Assembly: GCF_900452865.1 (NCBI RefSeq)
Contig: NZ_UGOZ01000001.1
Coordinates: 434,001 to 498,000, forward strand
DNA length: 64,000 nt
Direction of reading: 5' to 3'
Origin: Legionella taurinensis
GTDB taxonomy: Bacteria; Pseudomonadota; Gammaproteobacteria; Legionellales; Legionellaceae
Below the pieces are notes generated by a model. It saw nothing but the letters and a program-made list of their open reading frames with translations. It did no database searches and was not told the origin of the DNA. The position numbers and the translations under genes are program-made. Below are positions 1 to 9,599 of this stretch, piece after piece; position 1 is the stretch's first letter; each line of letters opens with the position of its first letter.

Positions 1-2
1 TG

Positions 3-341
3 TGGCCCGACAAGCGTCTGGTTCATATTTTTCAGCCACACCGTTACAGCCGTACCAAAGATTTGTTTGATCAGTTCGTGGATGTATTGAGTATCGCTGA
101 GGAATTATTGTTGCTGGATATTTATTCTGCCGGCGAAGAACCCATTCCCGGGATCAGCAGCGAAGCCTTGTTAAAGAAAATCCGCACCATCCGCCCCAAT
201 GCCCGATTGGTGAATGATCAGAACCTGGTCAAAACCCTGGATGAATTGATTGCCAATGGCGATGTTATCCTCATGCAGGGGGCTGGCAGTATAGGTCAGA
301 TGGCGCAAAATTTAATGCAAACCGTGCGAGAACCAGCGTGA
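3..341 (+). CDS. murC: UDP-N-acetylmuramate--L-alanine ligase, C-terminal part
   Basis: This is the 3' end of murC; the gene begins before the window and the frame is open to base 3. MurC adds L-alanine to UDP-MurNAc in the cytoplasm, the first amino-acid step of peptidoglycan precursor synthesis. The visible 112 residues match the C-terminal Mur ligase domain: IFQPHRYSRTKDL near the left edge, then DIYSAGEEPI, and a GAGSIGQM segment near the end. Its TGA overlaps the GTG start of murB, so the two are translationally coupled. The identification is firm because the next genes are murB, ddl and ftsQAZ. Only the N-terminal and central ATP-binding domains are missing, because of the window edge and not because of a deletion. 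Confidence 0.93.
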   Translation, partial: WPDKRLVHIFQPHRYSRTKDLFDQFVDVLSIAEELLLLDIYSAGEEPIPGISSEALLKKIRTIRPNARLVNDQNLVKTLDELIANGDVILMQGAGSIGQMAQNLMQTVREPA

Positions 342-1246
342 AAACAATCAACGGGTTAAATGGTCAGGGTGTTGCTTTTCAAGGGCAATTGCTCAGCGAT
401 GAGCCATTGGCAGACTATACCACCTGGCGGGTGGGTGGGCTTGCCCGTCAACTCTACAAGCCGGCTGGCATCGATGATCTGGCTCTGTTTTTAAAGCACC
501 TGCCGAGCAATGAACCCTTGTTGTGGTTGGGGCTTGGAAGTAACTCCCTCATCCGCGACAGCGGGTTTGCAGGAACGGTGATCCTCACTCAGGGCTGCCT
601 TAAAGAAGTCAGTCTGGTTGGCGATCGCCTCGTGCGTGTTGAGGCCGGCGTTTCCTGCGCCACCATGGCCCGTTTCTGCGCCAGGAATCAGTTAGCCGGC
701 GGCGAATTCTGGGCCGGCATTCCAGGGACCATGGGCGGGGCTTTGCGTATGAATGCGGGCTGTTTCGGCGGTGAAACCTGGCAATCGGTTGTTGAGGTCG
801 AAACCATGACCCGGCATGGCGAGAGACGGGTACGCAAACCGTCCGAATTCGCCATTGCCTATCGTCATGTCGCCGGACTGGAGGATGAATGGTTTATTGC
901 GGCCACCTGCCGGCTTTCACCCGGCGAAAAAGATAAATCACTGCAGATGATTAAAGAGTTACTGGCTCGCCGTGCTGAAACGCAGCCGACGAATGAATAC
1001 AATTGCGGCTCCGTATTCCGCAATCCCACCGGCAATTTTGCCGCTCGCCTCATTGAAGAATGCGGGTTGAAAGGAAAACAACTGGGGGGTGCTGTGGTAT
1101 CCACCAAGCACGCTAACTTTATTATCAATCACGAAGGCAATGCGTCGGCGCATGACATTGAATCATTGATTGAACTGGTGCAACACACCGTTCATCAGCA
1201 GACCGCCGTCGAACTGATCCGTGAAGTACACATTATTGGAGACTAA
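338..1246 (+). CDS. murB: UDP-N-acetylenolpyruvoylglucosamine reductase MurB
   Basis: MurB is the FAD- and NADPH-dependent enzyme that reduces UDP-GlcNAc-enolpyruvate to UDP-MurNAc. The 302-residue protein has the FAD-binding PCMH-type domain (TTWRVGG near the N-terminus, [10 protein letters not shown], then [16 protein letters not shown]) and the C-terminal MurB domain with [10 protein letters not shown], which carries the catalytic serine region, and [13 protein letters not shown]. The length fits the short type II MurB found in many bacteria. The GTG start overlaps the murC stop codon, and ddl begins two bases after its own stop, so it sits in the middle of a tightly packed mur-fts operon. 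Confidence 0.96.
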   Translation: MKTINGLNGQGVAFQGQLLSDEPLADYTTWRVGGLARQLYKPAGIDDLALFLKHLPSNEPLLWLGLGSNSLIRDSGFAGTVILTQGCLKEVSLVGDRLVRVEAGVSCATMARFCARNQLAGGEFWAGIPGTMGGALRMNAGCFGGETWQSVVEVETMTRHGERRVRKPSEFAIAYRHVAGLEDEWFIAATCRLSPGEKDKSLQMIKELLARRAETQPTNEYNCGSVFRNPTGNFAARLIEECGLKGKQLGGAVVSTKHANFIINHEGNASAHDIESLIELVQHTVHQQTAVELIREVHIIGD

Positions 1247-1248
1247 TC

Positions 1249-2343
1249 ATGTCTGAACTGGTCAACCTGGCCTTACTTTATGGGGGCAAATCGGGGGAGC
1301 ATGAAGTTTCCCTTGTTTCCGCTGCCTCCGTTTTAGCCCAACTCGATGCCCGAAAGTATCGTATTATTCCTATCGGCATGGATAAAGAAGGGCGCTGTTA
1401 CCTGAATGATTATCAGGAACTGTTGGCGCATAAGCACAGCTTACCGGTAAAAACCGCTTCCTCCCAGGCATTACCCAGCCTCTTGATTGATGGGCGTTTG
1501 GCTGTGGATGCGGACGTGGTATTTCCTGTTGTGCATGGTCCCCTGCATGAAGACGGTTGTTTACAGGGACTGCTGGAGTTGGCCGGTGTCGCCTATGTTG
1601 GATCGGATGTTCTGTCATCAGCCATCGGCATGGACAAGGACATGGCTCGTCGCCTGGCCTGCGATACGCGTATCCGTTCCGCCCGTTACCGTCTTTTATC
1701 CTGGCACAGCAATGCAGCCGAGCGTCAACAATTCTGCCAGAATGTGGTGTCTGATCTTGGCTGGCCTTTGTTTGTTAAACCCTGTTCGTTAGGGTCCAGT
1801 GTGGGTATTCACAAAGCGAAGACGATGACCGAACTCGCTCACGCTGTCGAAGATGCGTTACGCTACGATGAGACCATTCTGGTCGAAGAGTTTATTCAAG
1901 GGCGTGAAATTGAATTGTCCGTACTTGAAAATACCAATCCCTCCGCTGCGCCGCGCGTCAGTGTTGCCGGGGAGATTTGTGTCCATCATGCGGATGGGTT
2001 TTATTCCTACGCGGCTAAATACATCGAAAGCGCCGCAACGGATCTTCATGTTCCTGCTCAATTGGACAATTCCTTGTTGAAGGAGTTACAAGCCATTGCC
2101 GGCGAGATATTTACCCGCTTAAAATGTAAGGGCATGGCGCGTGTGGATTTCTTTGTCAATGACAAAACGGGTGATATTTATTTTAATGAAATCAATACTC
2201 TGCCCGGTTTTACGCCCATCAGCATGTATCCCAAGTTATGGCAGGCCAGTGGGCTTGGTTACCCTGAGCTGCTTGAGGAATTGATTTCCCTTGCCAGGAT
2301 ACATCATCGTTGCAGGGAGCAACTGGTAACTAATTACCAATAA
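1249..2343 (+). CDS. ddl: D-alanine--D-alanine ligase
   Basis: Ddl joins two D-alanines with ATP to make the terminal dipeptide of the peptidoglycan stem peptide. The 364-residue protein shows the ATP-grasp layout. Near the start are [17 protein letters not shown] and, further on, [20 protein letters not shown]. The central lid region carries [15 protein letters not shown], and the metal-binding end has ARVDFFV and [13 protein letters not shown] few dozen residues longer than E. coli DdlB, it is closer in size to DdlA-type enzymes. The ATG lies just after the murB stop and ftsQ follows after 13 bases, so it belongs to the division operon. Confidence 0.96.
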   Translation: MSELVNLALLYGGKSGEHEVSLVSAASVLAQLDARKYRIIPIGMDKEGRCYLNDYQELLAHKHSLPVKTASSQALPSLLIDGRLAVDADVVFPVVHGPLHEDGCLQGLLELAGVAYVGSDVLSSAIGMDKDMARRLACDTRIRSARYRLLSWHSNAAERQQFCQNVVSDLGWPLFVKPCSLGSSVGIHKAKTMTELAHAVEDALRYDETILVEEFIQGREIELSVLENTNPSAAPRVSVAGEICVHHADGFYSYAAKYIESAATDLHVPAQLDNSLLKELQAIAGEIFTRLKCKGMARVDFFVNDKTGDIYFNEINTLPGFTPISMYPKLWQASGLGYPELLEELISLARIHHRCREQLVTNYQ

Positions 2344-2356
2344 TTGAGGTCGATGG

Positions 2357-3064
2357 ATGGACGGAAGCGGTAAGGGGCAGTTAGGTTATGCCGGCGTGCT
2401 GACGCTGTTGGTCGCCTGCGCGCTTTTTTTAGGGGCGCGGCTTGTCTATGTCTTTATCGCTGACCCTGGACGTTTTCCGGTCAATACCATTAAAATTGCG
2501 GCAACCTATCAGCATGTTTCCCATCAGCAACTGGAAGAAATACTATCCAGATACCTGGACGCGAGTTTTTTTTCCCTGTCGGTCAATCAATTGCATGCCG
2601 AATTAAGCGCCCTGGAGTGGGCAGCGCAGGTGGAAATAGAGCGAATTTGGCCGGACACCTTAAAAATTACGTTGGTTGAAAAAGAACCGGTGGCGACCTG
2701 GAATGATGCCATGCTAACCAGGGATGGCGAGACATTTAACGGGGGGCAGGTGGATGATTCTACTCTGCCTCATTTACGAGGTCCTGCGAATCAACAACAG
2801 GAAGTCTTACAAGTTTACAAAAAAATGAGTAAGATATTATCAATCTATGGCTTGCACGCCGCCTCGCTGGAATGGCGCGACAACCATGCTTGGGACCTCA
2901 CTCTGGCAAATGGTGTACAGTTACGCCTGGGAAAACGAGATCTAGAAATGCGAATTACACGATTCTGTAAAGCATATCCTGCTGTTTTTGCAGATAAACC
3001 GGAGCAGTTGGCAAGTGTTGATTTACGGTATCCGCGCGGCATGGCGGTGCAATGGAAAAAATAA
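2357..3064 (+). CDS. ftsQ: Cell division protein FtsQ
   Basis: FtsQ is a bitopic inner-membrane protein that links early and late divisome proteins (FtsK, FtsBL, FtsW/I). The 235-residue product has a short cytoplasmic tail, one membrane segment at about residues 8-29, and then a POTRA-like stretch beginning VNTIKIAATYQHVSHQQLEEIL. The C-terminal beta domain ends SVDLRYPRGMAVQWKK, which is typical of FtsQ. A GAGGT ribosome site lies eight bases before the ATG at 2357; an out-of-frame ATG four bases earlier hits a stop quickly. It overlaps the longest ftsA reading frame but probably not the real ftsA start. Confidence 0.92.
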   Translation: MDGSGKGQLGYAGVLTLLVACALFLGARLVYVFIADPGRFPVNTIKIAATYQHVSHQQLEEILSRYLDASFFSLSVNQLHAELSALEWAAQVEIERIWPDTLKITLVEKEPVATWNDAMLTRDGETFNGGQVDDSTLPHLRGPANQQQEVLQVYKKMSKILSIYGLHAASLEWRDNHAWDLTLANGVQLRLGKRDLEMRITRFCKAYPAVFADKPEQLASVDLRYPRGMAVQWKK

Positions 3065-3075
3065 GCGGGAAGATA

Positions 3076-4317
3076 ATGGCAAAAAAATCAGAAAAAAACA
3101 TCATCACCGGTTTGGATATTGGCACCTCAAAAGTTGTTGCCTTAGTGGGCGAAATCACGGCTGACGGAACCATTGAAGTCATCGGCATAGGGCGCCACCC
3201 TTCCCGCGGCCTCAAACGAGGCGTGGTGGTGGACATTGAGGCCACGGTCAATTCCATTCAACGTGCCGTCCAGGAAGCAGAATTAATGGCGGGCTGTGAA
3301 GTCCGTACGGTGTTTGCCGGAATTGCCGGCAGTCATATCCGCAGCCTCAATTCGCACGGCATTGTCGCCATCCGCGATCAGGAAGTGTCGCAGGCGGATG
3401 TCGAGCGGGTGATTGATGCGGCCAAGGCCGTTGCCATCCCTGCGGATCAGAAAATTCTCCACATTCTGCCCCAGGAATTCATTATTGATAATCAGGGAAG
3501 CATTCGTGAGCCCGCTGGCATGGCCGGTGTCCGGCTTGAGGCACGGGTTCACATTGTGACGGGTGCCGTCAGTGCCGCGCAAAACATTGCCAAATGCGTG
3601 CGCCGTTGCGGACTTGAAGTCAGTGACATTATCCTTGAACAGTTAGCCTCCAGTCATGCCGTCTTAACGGATGACGAAAAGGAATTGGGCGTTTGCCTGA
3701 TTGATATCGGCGGCGGGACAACCGACATTGTTGTTTTTGCCGAAGGGGCCATCCAGTACACGGCGGTCATTCCTATCGCCGGCGACCAGGTCACCAATGA
3801 CATTGCCATGGCGTTGCGGACACCAACCAAGGCGGCGGAAGCCATCAAGGTTAAACATGCCTGTGCCATGCCTGAGCTGGCCAGTGCCAATGAAATGATT
3901 GAAGTCACCAGCATGAATGATAACCGCCCTGGCCGTAAAATTTCAGCCAAGGCTTTGTCTGATGTCGTGTCCGCCCGCTACGAGGAATTATTTACCTTAG
4001 TCAGAAATGAATTGCGCCGCAGCGGGTTTGAGCAGCGTTTGGCGGCCGGCATGGTCATGACCGGCGGCGGTTCAAGCGTCATGGGCGCTATCGAGTTGGC
4101 GGAAATGTGTTTTGAAATGCCGGTACGCCATGGGTGTGCTCACCATGTGTCAGGATTGGCAGAAGCGACAGTAAACCCTTCTTTAGCAACAGGAGTTGGT
4201 TTATTATTGCACGGATACCAACAGCAGTATGAAGGCGGTTATGCAGTTCCGGCATTGAATGTCAGCGGTAAAGGGCTCTGGTCTCGCATGAGAGAATGGT
4301 TTCAAGGTAATTTTTAA
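3076..4317 (+). CDS. ftsA: Cell division protein FtsA
   Basis: FtsA is the actin-like ATPase that tethers FtsZ to the inner membrane and recruits later divisome proteins. The 413-residue protein has the phosphate-1 motif GLDIGTSKV, the FtsA-specific 1C domain, the phosphate-2 motif CLIDIGGGTTDI and the adenosine motif VMTGGGSSVMGAIELAE. It ends in an amphipathic membrane-targeting tail, GLWSRMREWFQGNF. An ATG at 3052 is in frame but would start inside ftsQ; the ATG at 3076, preceded by GGGAAG, gives the family's usual MAKKSEKNIITGLDIG start and is preferred. ftsZ follows after about 40 bases. Confidence 0.95.
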   Translation: MAKKSEKNIITGLDIGTSKVVALVGEITADGTIEVIGIGRHPSRGLKRGVVVDIEATVNSIQRAVQEAELMAGCEVRTVFAGIAGSHIRSLNSHGIVAIRDQEVSQADVERVIDAAKAVAIPADQKILHILPQEFIIDNQGSIREPAGMAGVRLEARVHIVTGAVSAAQNIAKCVRRCGLEVSDIILEQLASSHAVLTDDEKELGVCLIDIGGGTTDIVVFAEGAIQYTAVIPIAGDQVTNDIAMALRTPTKAAEAIKVKHACAMPELASANEMIEVTSMNDNRPGRKISAKALSDVVSARYEELFTLVRNELRRSGFEQRLAAGMVMTGGGSSVMGAIELAEMCFEMPVRHGCAHHVSGLAEATVNPSLATGVGLLLHGYQQQYEGGYAVPALNVSGKGLWSRMREWFQGNF

Positions 4318-4360
4318 ATTACCCACAGAATAATAAGAATTGAAGAGGGGAGAGGCAGTA

Positions 4361-5560
4361 ATGTTTGAACTAATGGAAAGCCAAGATAACAGTGCCGTCA
4401 TTAAGGTTGTGGGTGTCGGCGGCGGCGGTGGTAACGCGCTGGAGCATATGGTCGCTGAAAATATTGACGGTGTAGAGTTTATTTGCGCGAACACCGATGC
4501 CCAGGCATTGAAAAATTCCAATGCTAAAATTCATATTCAGCTTGGTGATAATCTAACCAAAGGCCTCGGCGCCGGCGCCAATCCACGCATTGGCCGCGAA
4601 GCGGCTGAAGAAGACCGCGAGCGTATCCGTGAAGTGCTGGAAGGCGCAGACATGGTCTTTATTACGGCCGGTATGGGCGGTGGTACCGGTACGGGAGCGG
4701 CTCCAGTCTTTGCTGAAGTAGCCAAAGAATTGAACATCTTAACCGTGGCTGTGGTAACCAAACCGTTCTCGTTTGAAGGCAAACAGCGTGCCTTGGCGGC
4801 TGAGGAAGGCATTCGCCGGCTGGCTGAACATGTCGATTCATTAATCACCATCCCCAACAATAAACTGCTCAGCGTACTCGGCAAAAACATCAGTCTGCTC
4901 AACGCCTTTAAAGCAGCGAATAACGTCTTGTTGGGTGCGGTAAAAGGGATTTCCGATCTGATTACCCGCCCTGGTCTGATTAACGTCGACTTCGCTGACG
5001 TTCGCACCGTGATGTCTGAAATGGGCATGGCGATGATGGGTACAGGCAGTGCCACAGGCGAACAGCGCGCCCGCCAGGCCGCCGAAGCGGCGATTGCGTC
5101 CCCGTTGCTTGAGGATGTGAACTTCTCCGGGGCAAAAGGGATTCTGGTAAACATTACTGCGGGTCTTGACATGTCCATTGGCGAATTTGAAGAAGTGGGC
5201 GATGTGGTGAAAGAATTCATTTCCGATGATGCGACCGTGGTGGTCGGTACCGTGATTGATCCTGACATGACGGACGAAATGAGAGTGACGGTGATTGTAA
5301 CAGGCCTTGGCGACTCACGTCCGCGCGGTCAACAGCAATCGGCCTCAAGCCAACAACCGGCCAAATCCCGTTTTGCAGAGTCTACCCGCAGTGACGGGTC
5401 CCTGGATTATCACCAACTGGATCGTCCAGCAGTGATTCGCAAGCAGGCTGCCGCCCCTGCAACCACCACGTCAACCAAGGCCGTATCGGAGTCTGTACCG
5501 GATGTTGATTACCTTGATATACCAGCGTTTCTTCGTCGACAAGAAGAGCATGTTGATTAA
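4361..5560 (+). CDS. ftsZ: Cell division protein FtsZ
   Basis: FtsZ is the tubulin-like GTPase that forms the division ring. The 399-residue protein has the N-terminal glycine-rich segment [15 protein letters not shown], the tubulin signature [12 protein letters not shown], and the T7 loop region [11 protein letters not shown]. After a variable Gln/Ser/Ala-rich linker it ends in the conserved peptide [12 protein letters not shown], which binds FtsA and ZipA. The ATG at 4361 is chosen because GGGGAGAGG lies just upstream; a TTG at 4340 in the same frame would run through that ribosome site. A rho-independent terminator lies directly downstream, which closes the mur-fts transcription unit before lpxC. 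Confidence 0.97.
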   Translation: MFELMESQDNSAVIKVVGVGGGGGNALEHMVAENIDGVEFICANTDAQALKNSNAKIHIQLGDNLTKGLGAGANPRIGREAAEEDRERIREVLEGADMVFITAGMGGGTGTGAAPVFAEVAKELNILTVAVVTKPFSFEGKQRALAAEEGIRRLAEHVDSLITIPNNKLLSVLGKNISLLNAFKAANNVLLGAVKGISDLITRPGLINVDFADVRTVMSEMGMAMMGTGSATGEQRARQAAEAAIASPLLEDVNFSGAKGILVNITAGLDMSIGEFEEVGDVVKEFISDDATVVVGTVIDPDMTDEMRVTVIVTGLGDSRPRGQQQSASSQQPAKSRFAESTRSDGSLDYHQLDRPAVIRKQAAAPATTTSTKAVSESVPDVDYLDIPAFLRRQEEHVD

Positions 5561-5567
5561 ATAATGG

Positions 5568-5588
5568 ACGGCCTTCGGGCCGTTTTTT
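5568..5588 (+). terminator. Rho-independent terminator after ftsZ
   Basis: A perfect six-pair stem, ACGGCC and GGCCGT, closes a TTCG tetraloop and is followed by a run of T. It lies eight bases after the ftsZ stop codon. Confidence 0.9.
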
Positions 5589-5607
5589 GTGGAAAAGCAT
5601 GAAAAAA

Positions 5608-5637
5608 TTAGACTAATCAATCAATTGCTGTTATGAT
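5608..5637 (+). promoter_or_regulatory. Candidate lpxC promoter
   Basis: TATGAT at 5632-5637 resembles a -10 box, with TTAGAC at 5608-5613 as a weak -35 box 18 bases upstream. The pair lies between the ftsZ terminator and the lpxC start at 5692, where a separate promoter is expected. This is inferred from sequence only. Confidence 0.4.
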
Positions 5638-5691
5638 TTGGTCGTTTATTGCGCGTCAACAAAAAGGGTATCGAGAAAAGGTGATCATTGC

Positions 5692-6606
5692 ATGATAAAA
5701 CAAAGAACTCCTAAGAAAGTAATTCAAGCAACAGGTGTAGGCTTGCATTCAGGCGAAAAAGTTCTTCTTACTCTGCGCCCGGCACCCATCAATACCGGTA
5801 TTGTTTTCAGACGCACTGATTTAAATCCACCCGTTGAAATCCCTGCTTCCTACGACAACGTGGGCGACACCATGCTCTGCACCTCGCTGCACCGTAACGG
5901 CGTGAAGGTTGCAACCGTTGAGCACTTGCTCTCAGCTCTGGCTGGATTGGGCATTGATAATGCCTATGTGGATGTCAATGCGCCGGAAATCCCCATCATG
6001 GATGGCAGTGCGGCTCCCTTTGTCTTTTTAATTCAATCCGCAGGAATCCGTGAACAGAGCGCTGCCAAGCGTTTTATCCGCATATTGAAACCCATTCGCG
6101 TGGAAGACAAGGACAAGTACGTGCAATTTTTGCCGTACAATGGCTATAAAATCTCATTTACCATCGATTTTGATCATCCGGCGTTTAACGGTCGGCCGCA
6201 AAAGGCGAGCTTCGATTTTTCCGATACGTCCTATGTCAAAGAAGTATGCCGTGCCAGAACTTTTGGCTTCTTGTCCGATTATGAAAAACTGCGTGAAAAT
6301 GATTTGGCGAAAGGCGGCAGCATGGACAATGCCATCGTGGTAGACGATTACCGCGTGCTCAATGATGACGGCTTGCGCTTCGAAGGTGAGTTTGTCGCTC
6401 ACAAGGTCCTTGATGCCATTGGCGATTTGTATTTATTGGGATGCGGCTTGATTGGCGCGTTCGAAGGCTACAAATCCGGGCATGAATTGAACAATCGCCT
6501 GCTCAGGGAATTGATGGTTCGTCAGGATGCCTGGGAATACACCTATTTTGATGCTGAAAATTACCAACCCGCGGTTGTCCCTGATTTCTTCCCTGTTGAA
6601 GCCTAA
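5692..6606 (+). CDS. lpxC: UDP-3-O-acyl-N-acetylglucosamine deacetylase LpxC
   Basis: LpxC is the zinc-dependent deacetylase that makes the committed step of lipid A synthesis. The 304-residue protein has the zinc and active-site segments in the expected order: [13 protein letters not shown], then [32 protein letters not shown], the [15 protein letters not shown] region, and [14 protein letters not shown]. The reading frame is open from 5638, but the ATG at 5692 gives the standard MIKQRTPKK start. The length matches the family. It has its own upstream terminator and candidate promoter, so it is probably transcribed separately from ftsZ, as is common in gammaproteobacteria. Confidence 0.96.
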   Translation: MIKQRTPKKVIQATGVGLHSGEKVLLTLRPAPINTGIVFRRTDLNPPVEIPASYDNVGDTMLCTSLHRNGVKVATVEHLLSALAGLGIDNAYVDVNAPEIPIMDGSAAPFVFLIQSAGIREQSAAKRFIRILKPIRVEDKDKYVQFLPYNGYKISFTIDFDHPAFNGRPQKASFDFSDTSYVKEVCRARTFGFLSDYEKLRENDLAKGGSMDNAIVVDDYRVLNDDGLRFEGEFVAHKVLDAIGDLYLLGCGLIGAFEGYKSGHELNNRLLRELMVRQDAWEYTYFDAENYQPAVVPDFFPVEA

Positions 6607-6651
6607 TCACACGTCCTTGCCTCTGCAGTAATCCTCAATGCCGATGCGCCT

Positions 6652-7080
6652 CTAGGCTTTATTGTCCTGTGCCAGTTTGTAAAGTGCCTCCTGAAGCGGC
6701 GGATAAGGGCAGGTTTCTCCCGCCTGTTGAATGGCTGCACGCGCCTTGTCTGAGAGCGGCCGGCATTTTCTTTGGATATCCGGACTCAATTTCACTTGCG
6801 GCACGATCATTTTAATCTGGATGGAGAGGAGTTGATAAAACCCCGCCTCTTTGCGCAATCGATCGCGCAACGCCGGAAGCTCGTAGCGAAGCGGTGTAGC
6901 AAAGGCAGGGTCAGTGAGTGCCAATACCAGACAGCCGCGATTAAAACTGCCCACAGTGCAATGAGCACGAAGCGAAGGACTTAAATACAAGGTCAGCTTG
7001 TCATTCAACTCACTCAATTTCATGCTCTGCTCGCAGAGAGAAGCCAGTTGCTTATTCAGGCACTGATTAACGGGGCGCAT
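6652..7080 (-). CDS. dciA: DUF721 protein, DciA-type helicase loader
   Basis: This 142-residue protein belongs to the DUF721/DciA family; DciA loads the replicative helicase DnaB in bacteria that lack DnaC or DnaI. The DUF721 core is visible as LNDKLTLYLSPSLRAHCTVGSFNRGCLVLALTDPAFATPLRYE followed by the hydrophobic LLSIQIKMIVPQVKL strand (written here in two parts of the same domain: LYLSPSLRAHCTVG and CLVLALTDPAFA). A Pro-rich, basic C-terminal tail follows. It is convergent with lpxC, a neighbourhood often seen for this family in gammaproteobacteria. The family assignment is good; the helicase-loading role is inherited from the family. Confidence 0.8.
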   Translation of the reverse strand: MRPVNQCLNKQLASLCEQSMKLSELNDKLTLYLSPSLRAHCTVGSFNRGCLVLALTDPAFATPLRYELPALRDRLRKEAGFYQLLSIQIKMIVPQVKLSPDIQRKCRPLSDKARAAIQQAGETCPYPPLQEALYKLAQDNKA

Positions 7081-7177
7081 ACAGAGAGGTAGCCGGGCTT
7101 AAATGAACCGATTTGGGAGCATAGCAAATTTATTGCATCTCCTCTATGATATGGCAATAAGAATAATGAGGATACCA

Positions 7178-7612
7178 ATGAAGGAAAAAGCCGATACGAA
7201 TGTTGTCTATGAAGCAGGACTCCATTTAGTCCTTTTTTTCTGGCCGGCGATGCTGGCATTGGCGGGCATGCTCCTCGGTATCGAGTTTGAACAATTAAAA
7301 GTCTTGTCTCTGTTCGTTGTTCTTTTCGCCTTAGCCTGGATAGGGATTACCTGGGTGACTTATCATTTTTCCTCTCTGACAATTAAAAAAAAGCAGGTGA
7401 TATTGCGCACGGGCGTGCTGGTGCGCCAGACGGTGGATATTCCGCTGACTAAAATTGAAACCATAGACATTCGCCAGTCCATCTTAGGCAGTCTTTTACG
7501 CTATGGATCGCTCGTTATTACCGGGACAGGCGGAACACGCTATTTGATCAATTACCTGGATAAACCATTAACCTGTCGACGTTACATCGAACAATTAATG
7601 AATGAGCAATAA
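7178..7612 (+). CDS. Bacterial PH-domain membrane protein (YdbS/DUF304-like)
   Basis: The product is a small inner-membrane protein of about 144 residues with two membrane segments, VLFFWPAMLALAGMLLG and LSLFVVLFALAWIGITWVTY, followed by a bacterial PH domain. That domain shows the typical FSSLTIKKKQVILRTGVLV and VDIPLTKIETIDIRQSILG pattern. Proteins of this type are widespread and mostly uncharacterised. The frame is open from 7103, but the ATG at 7178 with GAGGA upstream gives the family-like start. It runs divergently from dciA. The molecular role is unknown. Confidence 0.78.
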   Translation: MKEKADTNVVYEAGLHLVLFFWPAMLALAGMLLGIEFEQLKVLSLFVVLFALAWIGITWVTYHFSSLTIKKKQVILRTGVLVRQTVDIPLTKIETIDIRQSILGSLLRYGSLVITGTGGTRYLINYLDKPLTCRRYIEQLMNEQ

Positions 7613-7640
7613 CCGCTCACCTGCCCGTGCTTAAACCGAC

Positions 7641-8549
7641 ATGCCAACAGCTGCTGTAAATCATTGGGCGATGCCCTTCCTCCCTGAGCCTCTGGTGTGG
7701 GTGACCTCGTTAAGCCAAGGGCTTCAGCACCACAATGAGTTACTGCGGTTACAGGACGGTAGCCTGTGGGTGGCCAAATTGTTTGCTTCATCGACCTGGT
7801 TAGGTCCCACCCATGCCGATCATCTTGAATTCACAGAGGAATTGGCGGCGGTCGTCGCCACCCGTCTTGGGCTGACACAGCGTGCATTACGCCCGCATCC
7901 CTCCGGATTTCTTACCCCGGTCGGGAACCGGGTCGGTTTACTTAAACCCTATTGTCCCGGCAAAATCCATGAGCGGTCATCACCCCATCGGGCAGCCTGT
8001 TCAGGCAGAGCGCTGGCTGCCCTTCATCAATTGGGATTTAAGCATCATCTGGCGCAACCCTTTCCAGCCATCGAGGTTGATGACGCCTCCGGCTTGAGTG
8101 GGGTTTCTTCACTGATTGACGAATGCAATCAGCAACGCAATCACCGTGACCATGAATGGGTCGTCAGCCATCGCGACCTGCACAGCCATAACGTCGTCTG
8201 GCAGGACAACAAACGCCTGTGTCTGCTGGATTGGGAAAGTGCGGGTTTAATTCACCCGCTGGTGGAGTTGCTGGGCCTTGCACTGAATTGTGCCGGCGTG
8301 GTAGAACAACGCTTCGAAGCGTCGTTATACACAGCGGTGCTGACCGGTTATTATGAACGCGTATCGCACCGCCATAAAGCCGATGACACCCTGTGGTGCC
8401 AGATTTTCCATAGCTGGCTGCTCTGGTATGCCTACTGTCTGAAGCAGGGAAAACATCAAGAGGCCGAGGCGATCCTTACCACAGTCAGTCATTTACAGAA
8501 ATTACTTCCTTCCCTGAAAGCAATCTACACCACGATAAGCGAGACGTGA
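7641..8549 (+). CDS. Aminoglycoside-phosphotransferase-fold kinase (choline/thiamine kinase-like)
   Basis: A cytoplasmic kinase of the APH/choline-kinase fold, 302 residues long. The catalytic loop HRDLHSHN is at about residues 177-184 and the metal-binding LDWESAG at about 196-202. An N-terminal phosphate-binding region (SLSQGLQHHNELLRL) precedes the lysine-bearing strand SLWVAKLF. The substrate cannot be read from the sequence: thiamine, choline and similar small alcohols are the usual ones for chromosomal members, and there is no lic or thi neighbour to decide. Its TGA overlaps a possible GTG start of the next gene, the threonine aldolase, which suggests co-transcription. Confidence 0.75.
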   Translation: MPTAAVNHWAMPFLPEPLVWVTSLSQGLQHHNELLRLQDGSLWVAKLFASSTWLGPTHADHLEFTEELAAVVATRLGLTQRALRPHPSGFLTPVGNRVGLLKPYCPGKIHERSSPHRAACSGRALAALHQLGFKHHLAQPFPAIEVDDASGLSGVSSLIDECNQQRNHRDHEWVVSHRDLHSHNVVWQDNKRLCLLDWESAGLIHPLVELLGLALNCAGVVEQRFEASLYTAVLTGYYERVSHRHKADDTLWCQIFHSWLLWYAYCLKQGKHQEAEAILTTVSHLQKLLPSLKAIYTTISET

Positions 8550-8551
8550 AA

Positions 8552-9580
8552 ATGAAACGAATTGATTTTCGAAGCGATACGGTCACCCAACCGACGGCCG
8601 GCATGATGAAAGCGATGATGGATGCAGAGTTAGGCGACGATGTGTTTGGTGAAGATCCAACCGTCAAAACGCTTGAATCCATTCTCGCTGAGCGCGCCGG
8701 AATGGAGGCTGCTGTTTTTGCGCCATCAGGTACCCAGACCAACCTGATGGCAATCATGGCGCATTGTGAGCGCGGCGATGAATACATTGTCGGTCAGACA
8801 GCGCATACTTACGTGTGGGAAGGCGGAGGGGCTGCTGTATTGGGCAGTGTGCAGCCGCAACCCCTTGATTTTGAGACGGACGGCACCCTGTTGCTGTCTA
8901 AAGTAGCCTTGGTCATCAAGCCGGTGGAAGATCACCATCCCCGTAGTCGGCTATTGTGCCTGGAAAATACCTTGTCCGGTAAAGCCTTGCCGCTTGACTA
9001 CCTGAAAACCATCCCTTCTTTTTGCCGCGAACAGGGCTTAAGCGCGCATTTAGACGGTGCGCGGGTGTTTAACGCCGTGGTGCATTCAGGGGTTGAACTG
9101 CAGGAAATAAGCCGGCACTTCGATTCCATTTCCATCTGCCTGTCCAAAGGATTGGGGGCACCCGTAGGCTCGGTTTTATGCGGTTCCCGCGAGTTGATTG
9201 GTAAAGCACGGCGTTGGCGCAAAGTGCTGGGCGGCGGCATGCGGCAGGCCGGATTGCTGGCCGCGGCCGGGATTTATGCGCTCGAGCATCACGTGGCGCG
9301 GTTACGAGAGGACCATGAGCACGCCCTGCGGTTGGCCGAGCAATTGGCAGGGATTGAATCCATTCAGGTGGAGAGCGTTGCAACCAATATTCTTTTTGTC
9401 AAAGCGGATAAACACTACCCGAAACTGCAGACCCATCTGCAAAGCCAGGGCATTGTTTGGCCCAAAAATCCCAATAAAAGCGGCCACTTGCGTTTAGTCA
9501 CTCATTTGGACATTCACCGCGACGACATCGAACGAACCATTCAGGAAGTGAAAAAGTTCTATACTCAATCTAGGAGTTGA
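8552..9580 (+). CDS. ltaE: Low-specificity L-threonine aldolase
   Basis: A PLP enzyme that splits L-threonine or L-allo-threonine into glycine and acetaldehyde. The 342-residue protein starts IDFRSDTVTQPTAGM, a hallmark of the family. It has the AELGDDVFGEDPTV segment, the HLDGARVFNA region that contacts PLP, and the Schiff-base lysine in SICLSKGLGAPVGSVL. The C-terminal HLRLVTHLDI closes the small domain. An in-frame GTG at 8546 overlaps the upstream stop codon; the ATG at 8552 is equally possible and is given here. It is probably translated together with the preceding kinase gene. Confidence 0.93.
   Translation: MKRIDFRSDTVTQPTAGMMKAMMDAELGDDVFGEDPTVKTLESILAERAGMEAAVFAPSGTQTNLMAIMAHCERGDEYIVGQTAHTYVWEGGGAAVLGSVQPQPLDFETDGTLLLSKVALVIKPVEDHHPRSRLLCLENTLSGKALPLDYLKTIPSFCREQGLSAHLDGARVFNAVVHSGVELQEISRHFDSISICLSKGLGAPVGSVLCGSRELIGKARRWRKVLGGGMRQAGLLAAAGIYALEHHVARLREDHEHALRLAEQLAGIESIQVESVATNILFVKADKHYPKLQTHLQSQGIVWPKNPNKSGHLRLVTHLDIHRDDIERTIQEVKKFYTQSRS
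9559..9565 (+). promoter_or_regulatory. CTATACT -10-like element before the DUF2845 gene
   Basis: CTATACT followed by CAATCTA lies at the 3' end of ltaE, 35 bases before the next ATG. The heptamer matches the extended -10 core described for RpoS-type promoters. No clear -35 box is seen. It is one of five copies in the window. Confidence 0.3.
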
Positions 9581-9599
9581 ACGTCCAAGGCGAGGCGAT

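Noticed and set aside
4537-5268. 243-codon open frame on the minus strand inside ftsZ
   Set aside because: Ser/Thr/Ala-rich, antisense to a conserved gene; a shadow of ftsZ codon use.
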